Source: Planctomycetota bacterium (GTDB taxonomy: Bacteria > Planctomycetota > UBA1135 > GCA-002686595). Taken from it: a stretch of 64,000 nucleotides of DNA. The translations under genes were made by a program, and so were the position numbers. Location: the NCBI GenBank assembly GCA_026692665.1, contig JAPLOF010000015.1:62001-126000 (forward strand), written 5' to 3'. Every line of letters begins with the position of its first letter. Position 1 is the stretch's first letter. Below, one piece after another: positions 15,466 to 28,013 of the stretch. The notes under the pieces are model-generated. The model made no database searches, was not told where the DNA came from, and saw nothing but the letters and a program-made list of their open reading frames with translations.

Positions 15466-17088
15466 TCAGGGCGTCCAGATGACCGTGATGCCGTTGGTCA
15501 GGTTGAAGCCGCTCGGCGTGCAGAAGGCCGCGCTGTTGCGATACCAGACCTGGTAGATGCGTGTGCCGCCGCCGGCGGGCACCGTGCCCATCACGGACAG
15601 GGGCGGCTCGGAGACAACAGGCACGATCGACGAACCGCCCGTGTTCTGACGCGTGCGGAGTCGCACGATGGTGCCGCCTGCGCAACGCAGGCCGTCGCCG
15701 AATGCGACGCCCGCGCCCCCACCGAGCTGCGTCGTGCCCTGGAAGTACAACGCGGGCGCGTCCGGCATGCCGCTGCCCAGGAGTTGGAGCGAATCGGCGG
15801 CCAGCCGCGGCTGCCCGATGGCGGCAAGCCGCGCGCCCGCGGGATTGACCGAGTTGCCGCAGCCGTTGCCGGCGGTTCCGTTGTTGCCACACGGACAGGG
15901 CGCCGCACCTGCCGCACCATCGCCAGCGCAGATCGTCGCGGGGGCCGCCGGATCGGGAGGCAGGCGCACGCAGAAGGCCTGTTCGCAGCCGCCGGGAGTC
16001 CGCGCCTGGCCGACGATCGTGCGGCCGTCGGCGGAGATGTCGGACGCCACGAGCAGTTGCCAGCCGATCAACGCCGAACCGAGGCCGTAGTTCGACTGCA
16101 ACTCGTCCTGGAGATCCCGGAAGCCGAGACTCTGGCTCCAGAGGAAGGCGCGCGTTCCGGGGAAGCCGAAGCGCAGGTACTCGCCGACGACGACCGAGCC
16201 GGAGGCGTCGCAGGCGCGCGAGTACGAGCTGTCGCTGCCGCCCGGCGTGCCCGAGAGCGGCTGCGCGCCCGTGGCGGCCGTCCAGCGGAAGGCGCGCAAC
16301 GCGAAGCCGCTGCCGGCATCCGTCAGGTAGCCCACCGCGACGCTGCCGTCGTACGAAAGGTCGGTGACGCCGTTCTGGCTCGCTTCGCCTGTGATCAGGG
16401 TCGACCCGGCCGTCGTCAGGATCGCCGCGGAGTAGGTGTAGGTCGACGAGCGGCGAGCGGCCCCGCCCACGACGCGACCGTCGCCGCTGATCGCGTTGAA
16501 GTAGAAGTAGCCTTCGGGGAACTGTGCATTGCGCGGCAGGAGCTGCGGGCTGCCGCCCTCGAGATTCCAGATGTAGTAGTCGCCCTCGGCGGGGTAGATG
16601 CCCTGGACGCCGGTGACCGTCCCTCCGTCGTTGCTGCACCCGAAGATCAGGCGGCTGAAGTCGGTGACGATCTGCTCGAAGCCCGCGGTACGGCGCCAGC
16701 GCCAGGTGTCGCCGTACACCACGCTGCCGTCGGCGGAGATGCCCGTGCACGGGTACAGGCCGATGCCGACGCCCAGGAGACCAGGCGTGATCACCTGCGT
16801 GCCGCCAGCTTCGGTCCACACGGCGCCGAAGCTCGGCACGGCACCGTTCACGAATCCCGGCGCGAAGACGAGGGTCGCCACGGTGCCTCCATCCGCGCTG
16901 ACGCGGACTCCCGAGTAGCCGCCCGAGCCGCTGATCCAACAGCCGTTCTGGTTAGAACCCGGAGTGGCAGAGGCTCCGGGGATGGGGATGAACTGCGCCT
17001 GCTGTGCAGCCGCGGTGTGCAAGAGTCCGGAGACGGCGAAGGCGACGACCACGGACTTGCAGGCGGCGAATTGGGTGTGCGTGTTCAT
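15466..17088 (-). CDS. Secreted HAF-repeat-like protein with WYRN C-terminal module
   Basis: This encodes 540 residues: signal peptide (ends HTAAAQ), about 350 residues of repeats of the form ISADGSVVYGD, ISGDGRVVGGA, LSYDGSVAVGY, CDASGSVVVGEY and ISADGRTIVGQ, and the module at 385-540. The repeats match the 'HAF' extracellular pattern, which probably builds a beta-propeller. The module has all six Cys (ICAGDG, CPC, NGC, RC, FCT), YFQG, FGDGLRC and YQVWYRN, and ends two residues after its last Trp. It is a single-gene unit; its stop is followed by CATGG, as in two other module genes. Role unknown, likely cell-surface. Confidence 0.82.
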   Translation of the reverse strand: MNTHTQFAACKSVVVAFAVSGLLHTAAAQQAQFIPIPGASATPGSNQNGCWISGSGGYSGVRVSADGGTVATLVFAPGFVNGAVPSFGAVWTEAGGTQVITPGLLGVGIGLYPCTGISADGSVVYGDTWRWRRTAGFEQIVTDFSRLIFGCSNDGGTVTGVQGIYPAEGDYYIWNLEGGSPQLLPRNAQFPEGYFYFNAISGDGRVVGGAARRSSTYTYSAAILTTAGSTLITGEASQNGVTDLSYDGSVAVGYLTDAGSGFALRAFRWTAATGAQPLSGTPGGSDSSYSRACDASGSVVVGEYLRFGFPGTRAFLWSQSLGFRDLQDELQSNYGLGSALIGWQLLVASDISADGRTIVGQARTPGGCEQAFCVRLPPDPAAPATICAGDGAAGAAPCPCGNNGTAGNGCGNSVNPAGARLAAIGQPRLAADSLQLLGSGMPDAPALYFQGTTQLGGGAGVAFGDGLRCAGGTIVRLRTRQNTGGSSIVPVVSEPPLSVMGTVPAGGGTRIYQVWYRNSAAFCTPSGFNLTNGITVIWTP

Positions 17089-17604
17089 GCGTGGGAGGAT
17101 CTTGCGAGGCTCGAATTGTCCGGTGAATCTGCGGGCGGTCCTCCCCCGGAAAGGTGGACTCCCATACGAGGAGCGGGAGTGCTCCGGGCGAGGCTCTCTC
17201 CAGCGCGAGGTCTCGACGGAAGCAGCGTTCGGAGTTCAGGCGCGATGTGATTCGACGGATCCACGAACTGGGTCGAATGGTGAGCGAGTCGGTGGCACGT
17301 CGCGCGCTCGCGATCGGTGCGCCGCGCGGACTCGACCTCGAGCATCGATTCGAACGCGGCGCGCTCGCGGATGAGCTCGCCGCGAGCGGTCGGGGAACTC
17401 ATGGGCGAGCCTGATGCTAGTCGAAGCTCGGGGCCATGGATGCCCCCGTTCGAGTCGTGCGCTCTGTCATTCCCAATAGGACTTGCCGATAGCGTTTTCC
17501 GGTTGGGTGCCCGGCTCGGGGTGACCCGATCGACGACACCGGCCCTCTTCTCTGCGCGCGGTGGCCAGCGCCGAGCGAGCTCCGGTCCGAGGACGCCGCC
17601 TGAT
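17089..17604. other. Gap between two minus-strand genes
   Basis: A minus-strand open frame at 17085-17402 has some protein-like character (ELIRERAAFESMLEVE) but no recognisable family, and it overlaps the next gene's start. I do not support it as a gene. The region should contain the promoter of the HAF-like gene and the end of the membrane-protein transcript; no clear hairpin was found. Confidence 0.35.
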
Positions 17605-20385
17605 TCACGGCCGCGGCACGATCGTCGGCAGGCTCCAGTACGCGTAGTCCCCCTGCGTGTCGCCGGCAGGACCGGGCGTCGTCTTCAGGACGAGGCGCGC
17701 ACCGTAGGGCGCGTCGACGTCGAGGCTCGCCATGTTGTGCGCTGCGTCGCGCGTGGCATCGGCCGGTTTCACGTAGCTCTCGTACAGGACCCTGCTGTAC
17801 TCGCCCGAAAGCGACTCGAGCGAGACCTCGAAGCCCGCCCCGTCCGAGCGGAAGGCCAGGCCGTCCGGCTGGACGAGGCCGAATCGCGTCTCGATCGCCC
17901 ATTTGCCGGGCGGGACGTCGTAGGTGAGCTTCGAGGGCGTGAACACGATCAGCGCGTCGAGACCCCGGATCTTGCGGCGCACGGCCGGCTTCGGGGTCGA
18001 GATGCCGACGCACTTGGCGATCGTCGACGCCGATCGCAGTTCGTTCTCGAGCCCGGGCTCCTTGCGCGGCGCGACGTCGTCGGCGCGCAGGATCCTGAGA
18101 CCGATCTTGGGCTGGTAGGCCCAGTCGGGCATCACCGGCATCACGCTCACGGTCGCCGTGCGCGGGAGATCGCCGTCGAAGTACCACTCGTTCCAGTCGC
18201 TCTGCGTCAGGAGGAGCGGGGAGATGATCGCTCCCTCGGCGATGGAACCGCGCACGACGCGCTGGCGCGTGTACTCGCCCGTGGACGACGTGATCTCGAC
18301 GAAGACGAGCGGGCCCTGGTCCAACGTGGTCGCGAGCCGGCCCAGCAGCGTCGGTCGCAGGTCGAGCGCGAGCAGCAGACAGCGCCCCTCGATCTGCGAG
18401 ATGTCGACGGTCTCGCCGAACGCGATCTCGCGCGAGAGGACCACCTCCGCCGGCTTGCGGGGACCCTGCGGATCGCGGCGCAGGAGGATGCGCTCGCCGT
18501 CGCGCAGCACGGGCCGGTAGTCGCGCGCCGCGATCTGGATCGCGGCGGAGTCGTCCATGGTGGGCAGCTTCTCGTCGATCGACTGCAGGCGGAACAGCAG
18601 GAACTCCGGCCCGTCCGCGGCGGCCAGGTAGGCGGCGTTCTCGGCCTGGAGTCGCGGCGTGTATGCGCTGTATCCCTGGAGGGTCAGGCGCGGTTTCCAG
18701 TTCATGTCGTGCAGGAACAGGAGCCCCTGTTCCCAGGACATCGAGTCGATCGAGTGGTTGCCGACGACCTCGCGCACGCGCCGGAGCGGGTGCAACGCCT
18801 GGACTTCGGCGCGCTTCGTCTGGCCGGACTTGCGCGCCTCCGAGGGCGAGTGGAGGAAGTAGCAGGTGGAGACGGCCCGGTTGGCGCGGTCGTTGACCAG
18901 GTGCCGGAAGCCGAACGGGTCGAGCTCGTACGAAGCGATGAGTCCGAAGTAGGCGATCCAGACGCAGGTCCAGCGGCCCGCGAGCACGGCCATGCGCCGC
19001 ACGCCCGTCAGCGGCGTCTTGTCGCCCATCAGGAACGGGAGCAGTCCGATGCACGCGAAGAACATCGCCGTGTGCCCGTCGCGGCGGGTGAAGCCGGCCT
19101 TGTAGGCGACGAATGTGGTCAGCGCGAGCACCGCGGCCTGCGCCACGAGTCGCGGCTGAATCGGACGCCGCAGCGCATGCAGCGCACCGAGCCCCCCCAC
19201 GATCGCCAGCGAGTACCACGCGTACTGCGTGAGATCCTCGCGGCCGGGCAAGGCCATCGCCTCGTTGTAGCCGCTGGAGATCTCCCAGGACATGGACAGG
19301 TATCGCGGCAAGTCCAGCAGGTTCTGGCCAGCCAGCAGCCACAGGCACAGGAAGCTCGTCGCGTACAGGCCGATCCATGCCGCGGCGGCGCGCCAGGAGA
19401 ACTCGCGCCAGAGAACGATCGCGATCGCGCCCGAGCATCCCGCGCCCAGCACGAGCAGAGTGAACTTCGTGAGCGAGAGCAACGGCAGCAGCACCAGCAC
19501 GAGCGCCGCTGCCCCGCGCGTGAGGCTCGGCCGGTCGAGCAGCCACGTCGTCGCCGCCAGGATCGCCACGAAACCCGCCGAGTCGGACTCGGTGAGCAGG
19601 ACCAGGATCAGGAGCACGTAGACCGTGCGCTGCAGGACCCCATCGATCCGCAGCACCGAGAGCGCGATCAGCGCCGCGATCACGAGCTCGACGCCGCACT
19701 CCCAGACCGCCATGCGCGTCCAGAAGAGCCCCGCGTCGTAGCTGCCCGAGTTGAAATAGCCGAGCGGCCCGGCCGTGAACATCCAATCGTGCCCAGCCCG
19801 CAGGCCGTGCGTGAGGGCGTATCCGAGTCCCTGTGCCCAGGAGTGGTCGAGGCCGTCGGCGGCGACTTCGAGAGGGACGAGGGCCTGCATCAGCCAGAAC
19901 GTGACGACCAGCAGCGCGAGTCCGGCGTTGCGCTGGTTCACGTGGCGGCGCGCGAAATCGGCCACTGCCGAGCCGAGCGCGCGCGGGCCCTTCACGGCGC
20001 ACAGGAGGAGCGCGCTCGCGGCGGCCGAGATCGGCACGGCCCAGGGAGCACCGGAACCGGCGAGGAGGACCGTCTGCCAGGGGTGCATCCACAGCACCAC
20101 GTGGGCAAGGTCGATCCAGACGAACCGGCCGCGCAGTCGGCGCGCGATGGCCGCCGCTCCGACCGCCGCCGCGCCGCACAGGAGCAGCGCGTAGCGCAGG
20201 GCCGCCGCGCGCCCGCCCTCGACCGGCGGAAGGAAAGCGCGCGCGGCGAACAGCACCGCGACCGCCGCGAGGAGGGCCCACGTGCCGCGCGTGGAGGGTG
20301 AGAAGAAGCGCGCGAAGGGACTGGGATCGCCGATGCCCGGACCGGGCCGGATCCCGTCGCGCGGAGTTTCGTCGCGGGGCAGCAA
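17605..20385 (-). CDS. Large polytopic membrane protein with extracytoplasmic C-terminal domain
   Basis: The first about 500 residues contain a dozen hydrophobic segments (for example TWALLAAVAVLFAARAFL, LALLVVTFWLMQALV, TVYVLLILVLL, LVLVLLPLLSLTKF); the last about 400 are soluble and beta-rich. The loop after the fifth segment (DHSWAQGLGYALTHGL-x3-DWMFTAGPLGYF) is the best-conserved-looking part and recalls the first periplasmic loop of GT-C glycosyltransferases, but no DD/DE catalytic pair is obvious. A role in envelope polysaccharide or lipid glycosylation is a guess. The start is uncertain: the longest frame begins with TTG at 20383-20385. No operon partners. Confidence 0.72.
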   Translation of the reverse strand: MLPRDETPRDGIRPGPGIGDPSPFARFFSPSTRGTWALLAAVAVLFAARAFLPPVEGGRAAALRYALLLCGAAAVGAAAIARRLRGRFVWIDLAHVVLWMHPWQTVLLAGSGAPWAVPISAAASALLLCAVKGPRALGSAVADFARRHVNQRNAGLALLVVTFWLMQALVPLEVAADGLDHSWAQGLGYALTHGLRAGHDWMFTAGPLGYFNSGSYDAGLFWTRMAVWECGVELVIAALIALSVLRIDGVLQRTVYVLLILVLLTESDSAGFVAILAATTWLLDRPSLTRGAAALVLVLLPLLSLTKFTLLVLGAGCSGAIAIVLWREFSWRAAAAWIGLYATSFLCLWLLAGQNLLDLPRYLSMSWEISSGYNEAMALPGREDLTQYAWYSLAIVGGLGALHALRRPIQPRLVAQAAVLALTTFVAYKAGFTRRDGHTAMFFACIGLLPFLMGDKTPLTGVRRMAVLAGRWTCVWIAYFGLIASYELDPFGFRHLVNDRANRAVSTCYFLHSPSEARKSGQTKRAEVQALHPLRRVREVVGNHSIDSMSWEQGLLFLHDMNWKPRLTLQGYSAYTPRLQAENAAYLAAADGPEFLLFRLQSIDEKLPTMDDSAAIQIAARDYRPVLRDGERILLRRDPQGPRKPAEVVLSREIAFGETVDISQIEGRCLLLALDLRPTLLGRLATTLDQGPLVFVEITSSTGEYTRQRVVRGSIAEGAIISPLLLTQSDWNEWYFDGDLPRTATVSVMPVMPDWAYQPKIGLRILRADDVAPRKEPGLENELRSASTIAKCVGISTPKPAVRRKIRGLDALIVFTPSKLTYDVPPGKWAIETRFGLVQPDGLAFRSDGAGFEVSLESLSGEYSRVLYESYVKPADATRDAAHNMASLDVDAPYGARLVLKTTPGPAGDTQGDYAYWSLPTIVPRP

Positions 20386-20449
20386 GCTCTCCAGTATACG
20401 GCCCAGGTGGACGTCCCGCCCCGTGCGCAGCGCTCACGAAGCTGCCGGC

Positions 20450-20660
20450 CGCGGGGGACTTGCTGGCCCATGGGGGCGGCTCTGGGCTCCCGCGCTTCGT
20501 CCAGCGCGAGCTGCAACGCGACCTCGATTGCGGAAGCCCGGCCTACGGCTCCGCGCGCGTGCACCGCTTCGAGGCGAGAGCGAACCCCGAGCGGCTCGTG
20601 GTCCCCACACACCGCGGTCTCGAGGAGTGTTCCGAAGCGGCCAGGAGGGCGAACCACGGC
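20450..20660 (+). mobile_element. IS91-type transposase N-terminal fragment, copy 6
   Basis: One frame encodes GLPRFVQRELQRDLDCG, then AYGSARVHRFEAR and ERLVV. This resembles the N-terminal segment of IS91-type transposases (VERFLDCGI-x-AHGFARVRC...) just before the zinc-binding domain, but the zinc Cys residues are lost. It is the only N-terminal piece in the window. The remaining bases of 20386-20749 hold the upstream region of the CHRD gene. Confidence 0.45.
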
Positions 20661-20749
20661 GAGGGCATCTGTTTGGAGCGGCGATCCCCCCGTGCGTGTA
20701 GCCTGACGCCCAGTCCCCAACGGGCCGTCTCACGCCCAGGAGTTGCTCC

Positions 20750-21649
20750 ATGAGTCTTCGCCATCGCATCCTCACGATCCTGATCGTCGGCACGACCCAC
20801 TGCGCGTGGGCACCGACGGCTCCCGCACAGACGGTCGAGTTCCTGGCGCGCATCGACAGCGCGCAGGAGGTTCCGCCGAACACCTCGCCCGCTCGAGGGA
20901 TCGGAGTCTTCGCCGTCGACACGGTCACGGACGTCGTTTCGTACCGCATCCTCTTCAGCGGACTGAGCGCAGCCGAGACCGTCGCGCACATCCACGGGTT
21001 CGCTCCCCCGGGGGTCAATGCCGGCGTCCTGAACGCGCTCGCTCTCGGCTCGCCGAAGTGCGGCACGTGGAACTACGCCGCGACCCAAGAGCCCGGGATC
21101 CTGGCCGGCACGACCTACGTGAACATCCACTCGACCGCGTTCCCCGGCGGCGAGATCCGCGGGCAGATCGCCGAGACGCCGATCCACGGCAGTTTCTGTC
21201 ACGGGGATGGCTCGAGCGTGGCCTGTCCCTGCGGGAACAACAGCGCGCTGGGTGACGCCGAGGGCTGCCTGCACTCGGGCGGAATGGGCGGGCGGCTGCG
21301 CGGCTACGGCCAAGCCAGCATCGCCAACGATCGCGTCGTGGTGCACGCGCTGCGGCTGCCGCCGACGACGCAGGGCCTCCTCTTCCAAGGCAGCGGGCCG
21401 CAACCCGCCGCACTGTTCGGCGACGGTCAGCGTTGCGTCGCAGGTCCGATCGTGCGCCTCGGCGTGAAGACGGCCTGCAACGGCCAGATCGTGTGGCCCG
21501 AGCCCGGCGATCCGTCCCTCTCGATCGCCGGTTCGGTCCTCCCGTCGACGGTCCCCACCTATCAGGTCTGGTACCGGAACCCGGCCGCGTTCTGCACGGC
21601 GAGCACGTTCAACCTGACGAATGCGATCCGCGTGGCCTGGGCGCCGTGA
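20750..21649 (+). CDS. Secreted CHRD-domain protein with WYRN C-terminal module
   Basis: This encodes 299 residues: signal peptide (ends APAQ), one CHRD domain at about 28-145, and the module at 148-299. CHRD hallmarks are the start FLARIDSAQEVPP, the AETVAHIHGFAPPG segment, YVNIHSTAFPGGEIRGQI and a metal-like HIH motif. CHRD domains occur in chordin and in many bacterial exported proteins of unknown function. The module has the six Cys plus one extra (KTACNG, shared with its paralogue at 25591). AGGAG lies eight bases before the ATG. A strong hairpin follows 16 bases after the stop, so it is probably a single-gene transcript. Confidence 0.87.
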   Translation: MSLRHRILTILIVGTTHCAWAPTAPAQTVEFLARIDSAQEVPPNTSPARGIGVFAVDTVTDVVSYRILFSGLSAAETVAHIHGFAPPGVNAGVLNALALGSPKCGTWNYAATQEPGILAGTTYVNIHSTAFPGGEIRGQIAETPIHGSFCHGDGSSVACPCGNNSALGDAEGCLHSGGMGGRLRGYGQASIANDRVVVHALRLPPTTQGLLFQGSGPQPAALFGDGQRCVAGPIVRLGVKTACNGQIVWPEPGDPSLSIAGSVLPSTVPTYQVWYRNPAAFCTASTFNLTNAIRVAWAP

Positions 21650-21664
21650 CATGACATGAGGTCC

Positions 21665-21685
21665 TCCGTCGGGGCCACCGACGGA
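21665..21685 (+). terminator. Candidate terminator of the first CHRD gene
   Basis: A perfect 8-bp stem (TCCGTCGG / CCGACGGA) with a GGCCA loop, 16 bases after the stop. No T-run. Confidence 0.55.
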
Positions 21686-22074
21686 ACGTGGGAGTCGACG
21701 TGGCGCGCCGGACGTGGGGCACTCCTCCGCGGCCGGCGCGCTGGATTTCCAAGCCGTCCGTTCGCGCTCGTGCGCTTTGGAGCGGAGCACCCAGACTTCG
21801 ACTTCCCCTCCCCCGAGGATGAGCCTCGGGGCCCTCCCCGGCATCGACCGCGACACGCGGCCTCACCCTCTTCGCCGCAGCGCGAGCGGCGGGGCGCCTC
21901 CCGCGCGGAACAGGGGCCACTCGCGTCCCGGCGCGGCAACGATAAGCGGGTGGCTCGTGCCGCTGGATCCGGAACGGAGTTAGGGTGTTGCTGAGCCAGT
22001 TCTCGATTCCTCGCCGAGTCCAGGTCGGCGAGCCCTGCCTTGGTCGGTCCCGAGCCTGAAAGCAAAGCCACCTC
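21686..22074. other. Gap upstream of the stand-alone module gene
   Basis: No gene seen. GTTAGGGT around 21980 could be part of a promoter for the next gene but has no clear partner box. Confidence 0.35.
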
Positions 22075-25193
<3,119 letters not shown>

Positions 25194-25240
25194 TCTCGGC
25201 GGGTGGCACCTGGTTGTCGTCTGCCGAGCGGATCGCTTCG

Positions 25241-25290
25241 GCCAGCATGCCACCCGACCTCGCACTCGCGTGGTCGGGTGGCATGCTGGC
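25241..25290 (+). terminator. Perfect 19-bp inverted repeat after katG
   Basis: Bases 25241-25259 (GCCAGCATGCCACCCGACC) and 25272-25290 are exact reverse complements with a 12-base spacer. It lies 47 bases after the katG stop and lacks a T-run; it could work on either strand or protect the mRNA 3' end. Confidence 0.6.
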
Positions 25291-25590
25291 TGAACGCATC
25301 ACTGGGCTGCGCCATGTCGACGCTCGATTCCGAAGGCAGCGCCGGTCGCTGTTCGGGCGGACCTGCCGACATGTCCTGCCACCCGGAGTGTGTCCTCCAT
25401 CTTGGGCCATGCGCAGGCGGACATCTCCCCGCGAGCGTCGACCGCAGCGGCTCCACCACGAGGCGCAGAGGGCCAAGTCCGTGCGCCCACGCTTCCCTGC
25501 CCGTTCGCCCGCAGCTTTCGTCCGCACCGGCTAGGATCTGAACGTCTGCACAGCGAGACCTCACCCTGCGCCCGCTCCCCCGAGGATCCC
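25291..25590. other. Gap upstream of the second CHRD gene
   Basis: No gene seen. A TAGGAT element near 25531 could be the -10 box of the following gene; no good -35 box was found. Confidence 0.35.
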
Positions 25591-26505
25591 ATGTCCCACT
25601 TCCGCTTCCTCCATTTCCTCCTGCCCGCCGCGTGCGCGCTCCTCGCAGCGGTCGCGCCCGCTCAAACCATCGAGAGGATCGCGCGACTGGACGGATTCCA
25701 GGAGGTCCCGGTGGTCGTCACTCCGGCCCGCGGCCTCGCCTTCGTGGCGATCGACACCTCGGCCAACACCCTGACGTACCGGATCGTCTTCGGCGGCCTG
25801 AGTTCGGCCGAGACCGTGGCGCACATCCACGGCTTCGCTCCCGCGGGCAGCAACGCCGGAGTCCTGAACGCGCTTCCGCTCGGTTCGCCCAAGTGCGGGG
25901 TCTGGACGATGACTGCCGCGCAACAGGCGAACGTGCTCGCCGACCTGTCCTACGTGAACATCCACAGTGTCATCAATCCCGGCGGCGAGATCCGCGGTCA
26001 GATCGACATCGCGCCCGACCAGCCCACCTTCTGCTACGGCGACGGCACCGGAACGGCCTGCCCGTGCGGGAACTTCAGCGCGGTCGGTGACGACGAGGGC
26101 TGTCTCCATTCGGGTGGAGTCGGCGCACGCTTGCGGGGCTACGCCGGACCGGCACCGAGCCCGAGCCTTTCGAGCGACCGCCTCGTGCTCCACGTGCTGC
26201 GCGCGCCGCCGAACACGCCGATCCTGTTCTTCCAGGGCACGCTCGCGATCGCAGGCGGAGCCGGCTCTGTGTTCGGCGACGGCCTGCGCTGCGTCGGCGG
26301 GAACACCCGGCGCCTGGCGATCAAGCAAGGCTGCGGTGGCCAGGTGGGCCTGCCGGAACCGGGAGACCTCCCGATCAGCATCAGCGGCGGCATCGGCACG
26401 CCGAGCACGATGAACTACCAGGCGTGGTACCGGAACCCGCCGGCGTTCTGCACGGCCTCCACGTTCAACCTGACCAACGGCGTGCGGGTCAACTGGGTGC
26501 CGTGA
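25591..26505 (+). CDS. Secreted CHRD-domain protein with WYRN module (paralogue)
   Basis: This encodes 304 residues with the same layout as the gene at 20750: signal peptide (ends VAPAQ), CHRD domain (about 26-145, with RLDGFQEVP, AETVAHIHGFAPAG and YVNIHSVINPGGEIRGQI) and module (about 146-304). It shares with the 20750 protein the extra Cys (KQGCGG) and the GCLHSGG variant, so the two are recent paralogues 4.8 kb apart with katG and the stand-alone module gene between them. GAGG precedes the ATG by seven bases. The sequence after the stop is shared with the gene ending at 30005. Confidence 0.87.
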   Translation: MSHFRFLHFLLPAACALLAAVAPAQTIERIARLDGFQEVPVVVTPARGLAFVAIDTSANTLTYRIVFGGLSSAETVAHIHGFAPAGSNAGVLNALPLGSPKCGVWTMTAAQQANVLADLSYVNIHSVINPGGEIRGQIDIAPDQPTFCYGDGTGTACPCGNFSAVGDDEGCLHSGGVGARLRGYAGPAPSPSLSSDRLVLHVLRAPPNTPILFFQGTLAIAGGAGSVFGDGLRCVGGNTRRLAIKQGCGGQVGLPEPGDLPISISGGIGTPSTMNYQAWYRNPPAFCTASTFNLTNGVRVNWVP

Positions 26506-26565
26506 CATGGATGGACCTGTCGACCCCCGTTGACGAGTCCGCGGGCTGATTCTCGTTCGAGGCTC
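26503..26565 (+). repeat. Conserved 3' flank, copy a
   Basis: Starting at the stop codon (TGACATGGATGGACCTGTC...), about 60 bases closely match 30003-30064. Inside is a small hairpin, GTCGAC-CCCC-GTTGAC, whose base changes relative to copy b keep pairing through a G-T pair. Confidence 0.7.
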
Positions 26566-26738
26566 GCTCTGGCTTCGGCTGAGCGGGCCTCGATCGCATC
26601 CCATGCGGTGCGGTTCAGCGGCGAGGTACGCGACCGTGACCGTGCAGGTGCCCTGGCCCTGTTTTGACGACGGTGTCCCTGTTTGCGAGCGTGCCCGCGG
26701 GAATCGATCCACGCCTCTCGCCTCCAGTCCGTCCTGCC

Positions 26739-28013
26739 ATGCTCACCCTCGCCCTCTTCGTACTGCTCCAGGTCGCTCCAGGCGCGGGCCCTTCGGTCGA
26801 GGACGCGCGCGCGCAGGCTGCTTCAACCACGTCCGCCGAAGCCGAGATCGCACGCCGCTTTGCCGAGCTCGCGGCGCGGACGAACGCGCTCGCGAGCTTC
26901 ACCGCGTCCTACCGCACGAAGGTCGGCGAGGCGGATCTCGTGATCACCCTGGCCTACGAGGCGCCCTCGCGCGCCCGGCTGCAGTGGCACGGCCCAGGCA
27001 TGAACGTCGACACGTGGGTGATCGACGGCCACATGTCGATCCGCGGCGACTACGGCCAAGGACCTGTTCATGCCGACGTTCCGCTCCCCGAGATCGTGAC
27101 GTTGGGGCCGGCCTTCGAGAGCGCGCTGCGCGAACTGACCGGCGCTTCGGCCGGTGCGCCCCACACGAACGGGCCTGGTCCGATCTTCGCGATCGAGGTC
27201 GTCGCCGACTCCTCGAAACCCGACGGACGATCGATGCGCTGTCAGCTCGGCTGGGAACCACATCGGGCTCATGTGCTGACTTGGCTCGCAACCCCGGAGG
27301 ACTGGAACGGAGCTCGCCGCGAGGACGATCGGATCGTCCGCGACGGACCGGCGGGTTCAGCGCTCGCGCTGTCGCTTTCGAGCGGTTTCTTCGCTTGGAT
27401 CCGCATGAAGGCGACACTGCGGCTCGAAGACTTGCGGGTGGACAAGGGTGTACCCGCGGAGACCTTCGTGGTTCCCGCCGCTGCGCGCGAGGCGCGCGAC
27501 ATCTCCGCCGATACTCGGCAGGAGCAGGATCAGCTCACCGCGGTCGCGGCACGGAGGCTCGTGTACGCGCAGGCTTCGAAGGCGAACAGGGCGACCGCAG
27601 CCGATGTCGCGCGTCGAGACGAGAAGCTGGAACGCGTCTTCGGCGCCTTGCACACCGAGCTGCAGAAGCGCGCTCTGGGCCCGTGGCGCGCGCGGACCTC
27701 GACACAGATCGACGAGTTCCTGGCGAAGTGGAGCGCCGATGCCCGGCGCGCCGGAGTGGGCACCCCCACGCGCCAGGCGCTCGACCGTGCCGCGTCCGAC
27801 TGGCGCACGAGCATCGTCAAGGTCCTCGCGGACACGGCCGACACCTGCGCCGAGGGCCTCGACGCGCCGCGCGGCATCGCCGGCGATCCCGCGGCAGTCG
27901 AGTCGATCCGCGCCGTCGAGCAGGAGGTCGTGCGCGCGGTCTTCGCGCGCGAGACGACCGCCACGCTGTTGGCGCGCTTCGACGCGGGCGTGCGAGCTGC
28001 CAGAGAGCAATAG
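26739..28013 (+). CDS. Exported protein of unknown function, LolA-like N-terminal fold
   Basis: This is a 424-residue protein with a signal peptide (MLTLALFVLLQVAPGAG). The first about 240 residues show the rhythm of a half-barrel lipid-binding fold like LolA/DUF2092: LASFTASYRTKV, DLVITLAYEAPSRARLQW, VDTWVIDGHMSIRGDYG and later FFAWIRMKATLRLEDLRVD. The rest is a charged, helical region with likely coiled coil (EKLERVFGALHTELQKRAL). The start was moved to the ATG at 26739 because it begins the signal peptide. It might bind hydrophobic molecules in the periplasm; this is inferred from pattern only. It has no WYRN module though flanked by two module genes. Confidence 0.65.
   Translation: MLTLALFVLLQVAPGAGPSVEDARAQAASTTSAEAEIARRFAELAARTNALASFTASYRTKVGEADLVITLAYEAPSRARLQWHGPGMNVDTWVIDGHMSIRGDYGQGPVHADVPLPEIVTLGPAFESALRELTGASAGAPHTNGPGPIFAIEVVADSSKPDGRSMRCQLGWEPHRAHVLTWLATPEDWNGARREDDRIVRDGPAGSALALSLSSGFFAWIRMKATLRLEDLRVDKGVPAETFVVPAAAREARDISADTRQEQDQLTAVAARRLVYAQASKANRATAADVARRDEKLERVFGALHTELQKRALGPWRARTSTQIDEFLAKWSADARRAGVGTPTRQALDRAASDWRTSIVKVLADTADTCAEGLDAPRGIAGDPAAVESIRAVEQEVVRAVFARETTATLLARFDAGVRAAREQ

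Noticed and set aside
17085..17402. Minus-strand 105-codon frame upstream of the HAF-like gene
   Set aside because: Somewhat protein-like in the middle but no start signal or family, and its 3' end overlaps the neighbouring start.
17317..20301. Nearly 1000-codon plus-strand open frame opposite the membrane protein
   Set aside because: Arg/Gln/His-rich with no motifs; antisense to a protein with clear membrane segments.
20673..20704. TTGGAG and TAGCCT as promoter boxes of the first CHRD gene
   Set aside because: The spacing of 20 bases is too long for a standard sigma-70 promoter and the boxes are weak.
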